Of a stretch of 64,000 nucleotides of DNA, positions 62,993-64,000 are shown in pieces (position 1 is the first letter of the stretch; every line of letters begins with the position of its first letter). A program made the translations under genes and the position numbers. The notes beneath the pieces were generated by a model that was given only the letters and a program-made list of their open reading frames with translations, was not told where the DNA came from and did no database searches. The stretch is from assembly GCA_965233535.1 (NCBI GenBank), contig OZ247489.1, positions 124,001-188,000 of the forward strand, written 5' to 3'. The stretch is from Cytomitobacter sp965233535 (GTDB lineage Bacteria; Pseudomonadota; Alphaproteobacteria; CAJXXZ01; 1604HC).

Positions 62993-64000
62993 TTATTGTT
63001 CCAAAAACTCTATTAATGAAATTGCAATTGGTTTGTATGTAGATGCAGGATTGTAAATGAATAACTTATCTCCTTCTACAAAAAATCTGTCATTTTGTTC
63101 TATTTTAACAATTAACTGTTTATCTGACATTCTTTTTTCATGTTGGATATATTCTCTTTGAATTCCCAATACTCGTGTTTCTACAGCTATATCAAGCATG
63201 CTTTCACTCGCAATAATGCAGTCATTTGTCCATTTTGTCATTTCAGACATATTTGCAGTTTCATCGTAACTAATTAACAAGAACATTTCAGATTTGACTA
63301 ATTGAGGAGCAATATGCATAAAGAAAATAGATTCTTTTTCTTCAAAGTCATGTAAAGCATAAGGTTCTTTTATGTTGTCTAATACATTTTGTATAAACGC
63401 AAATAATGGCTTAAAACTGCTTAGCAAGTGTTGATGATGATACACAGGTATATCTTGAAACAGCATATCAGGACTAAAAATTGATATATGCGCAATCAAA
63501 TTAATTAATGCTGAAAATAGCTCTTGTGGATGAGCTCCCTTAGAATTGATCATATGGTCTACTGGTAGTATTCCTTGCATAAAAATTGAATTTGTAGTGC
63601 TAGAATTATATTTTTTATTATGTATGTTGATCTGATTTTTAATATGTATGGTTTTCTCTTTTAACAAATTAATTAATCGTTTTGTTTCTGCAATTATATT
63701 TACTGTGTTTTTAATATCTAAACATGGAACATCATAATTATTGATTTGCAATCCTCCAGCTGTATCGATTACGCTACATAACTGTATGCCTGTATGATTC
63801 AAAGGGATTTCATTTAAGTGTATTTCATATTTAGGTTTTAATTTAAAAACGCACGCAGAATTTTCTCCATTATTATTATCTTTAATAGATTCTAACTGAA
63901 CTGTATCATACCCTTTTTCAGCAGATTCAGATTCATATGTTGTATGAGAATTTGGCTTTGTTATGAAAATTGGAACTGCTTGATTAGTTATTTTTTTCTC
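62993..64000 (-). CDS. tssK: type VI secretion baseplate protein TssK (runs off right edge)
   Basis: The C-terminal ~335 residues of a TssK/ImpJ/VasE-like protein; the frame is open to base 64000, so a TTG at 63802 is not the start. Family-like features in order: AVPIFITKP, YEIHLNEIPL, DTAGGLQINNYDVPCLDI, the conserved AHPQELFSALINLIAHISIF (family: HP-x-x-LY-x-x-L-x-x-L-x-G-x-L-x-x-F), IPVYHHQHLLSSFKPLFAFI and the C-terminal FVEGDKLFIYNPAS. TssK links the T6SS membrane complex to the baseplate. The other T6SS genes should lie to the right. The assignment rests on these patterns alone. Confidence 0.75.
   Translation of the reverse strand, partial: EKKITNQAVPIFITKPNSHTTYESESAEKGYDTVQLESIKDNNNGENSACVFKLKPKYEIHLNEIPLNHTGIQLCSVIDTAGGLQINNYDVPCLDIKNTVNIIAETKRLINLLKEKTIHIKNQINIHNKKYNSSTTNSIFMQGILPVDHMINSKGAHPQELFSALINLIAHISIFSPDMLFQDIPVYHHQHLLSSFKPLFAFIQNVLDNIKEPYALHDFEEKESIFFMHIAPQLVKSEMFLLISYDETANMSEMTKWTNDCIIASESMLDIAVETRVLGIQREYIQHEKRMSDKQLIVKIEQNDRFFVEGDKLFIYNPASTYKPIAISLIEFLEQ

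Noticed and set aside
63657..63802. TTG at 63802 as the start of the tssK-like gene
   Set aside because: The frame stays open to the window edge and the upstream codons also match the family, so the gene is partial.

Overview
The window is very AT-rich and gene-dense and reads as part of a reduced genome of an obligate intracellular alphaproteobacterium of the Rickettsiales/Holosporales type (inference). Support comes from two ATP/ADP translocases (the energy-parasitism carrier), a MipZ division-site ATPase, a ChpT-like phosphotransferase, HflK/HflC, isc genes, many small permeases, and a T6SS baseplate gene (tssK) at the right edge. I see no rRNA, IS element, CRISPR array or phage. Peptidoglycan synthesis is retained: glmU, glmS, asd, dapA, murF, mraY, murD, uppS, mltG and an AmpG-like permease.

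Layout. 1-8.5 kb: 3' end of ftsQ, ruvX, rpsT, dnaA, glmU-glmS, a small surface protein, then asd and plsC on the minus strand, and tRNA-Ser(UGA) followed by an 0.8 kb gene-free tract of degenerate tRNA-Ser-like hairpin repeats. 9-20.6 kb: an accessory zone with four members of a secreted trypsin/V8-like protease family. Two form a large inverted repeat around rnc-lepB, one is broken by a perfect 44-bp tandem duplication, one is intact beyond the hflK-hflC-nitronate-monooxygenase operon, and one has lost its whole catalytic triad. All four keep a TTGACA-17-TATAA(A/G) promoter. 20.8-30 kb: rsmD, iscA, iscU, iscS, a hydrolase, dapA, smpB, chpT, a ComM-like AAA+ protein, tlc and mipZ. 30-43 kb: a truncated S1-like protein, second tlc, mltG, an outer-membrane protein, a hydrolase, recJ, gltX, an ABC protein, an EamA permease, holC and a KefB-like antiporter.

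43-47.6 kb holds the most unusual locus: two intact and one broken open reading frames made of a membrane anchor plus a SecA-derived N-terminal domain that lost Walker A, in tandem directly upstream of the real secA. 47.7-58.4 kb: rpmB, pth-rplY, tRNA-His, gmk and an AmpG-like MFS permease, thyX, murD-mraY-murF (murD seems to start at ATT), tRNA-Glu(CUC), miaA-trmB, and tRNA-Ile with a UAU anticodon followed by an 80-bp-period duplication of its 3' end. 58.5-64 kb: uppS, cdsA, a second ABC protein, a ProP-like MFS permease and partial tssK.

Themes: envelope building, host-metabolite import, protein export, secreted proteases and T6SS, with local gene duplication and decay at the protease and secA loci and downstream of two tRNA genes. 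All family assignments were read from motifs by eye; no database search was run.
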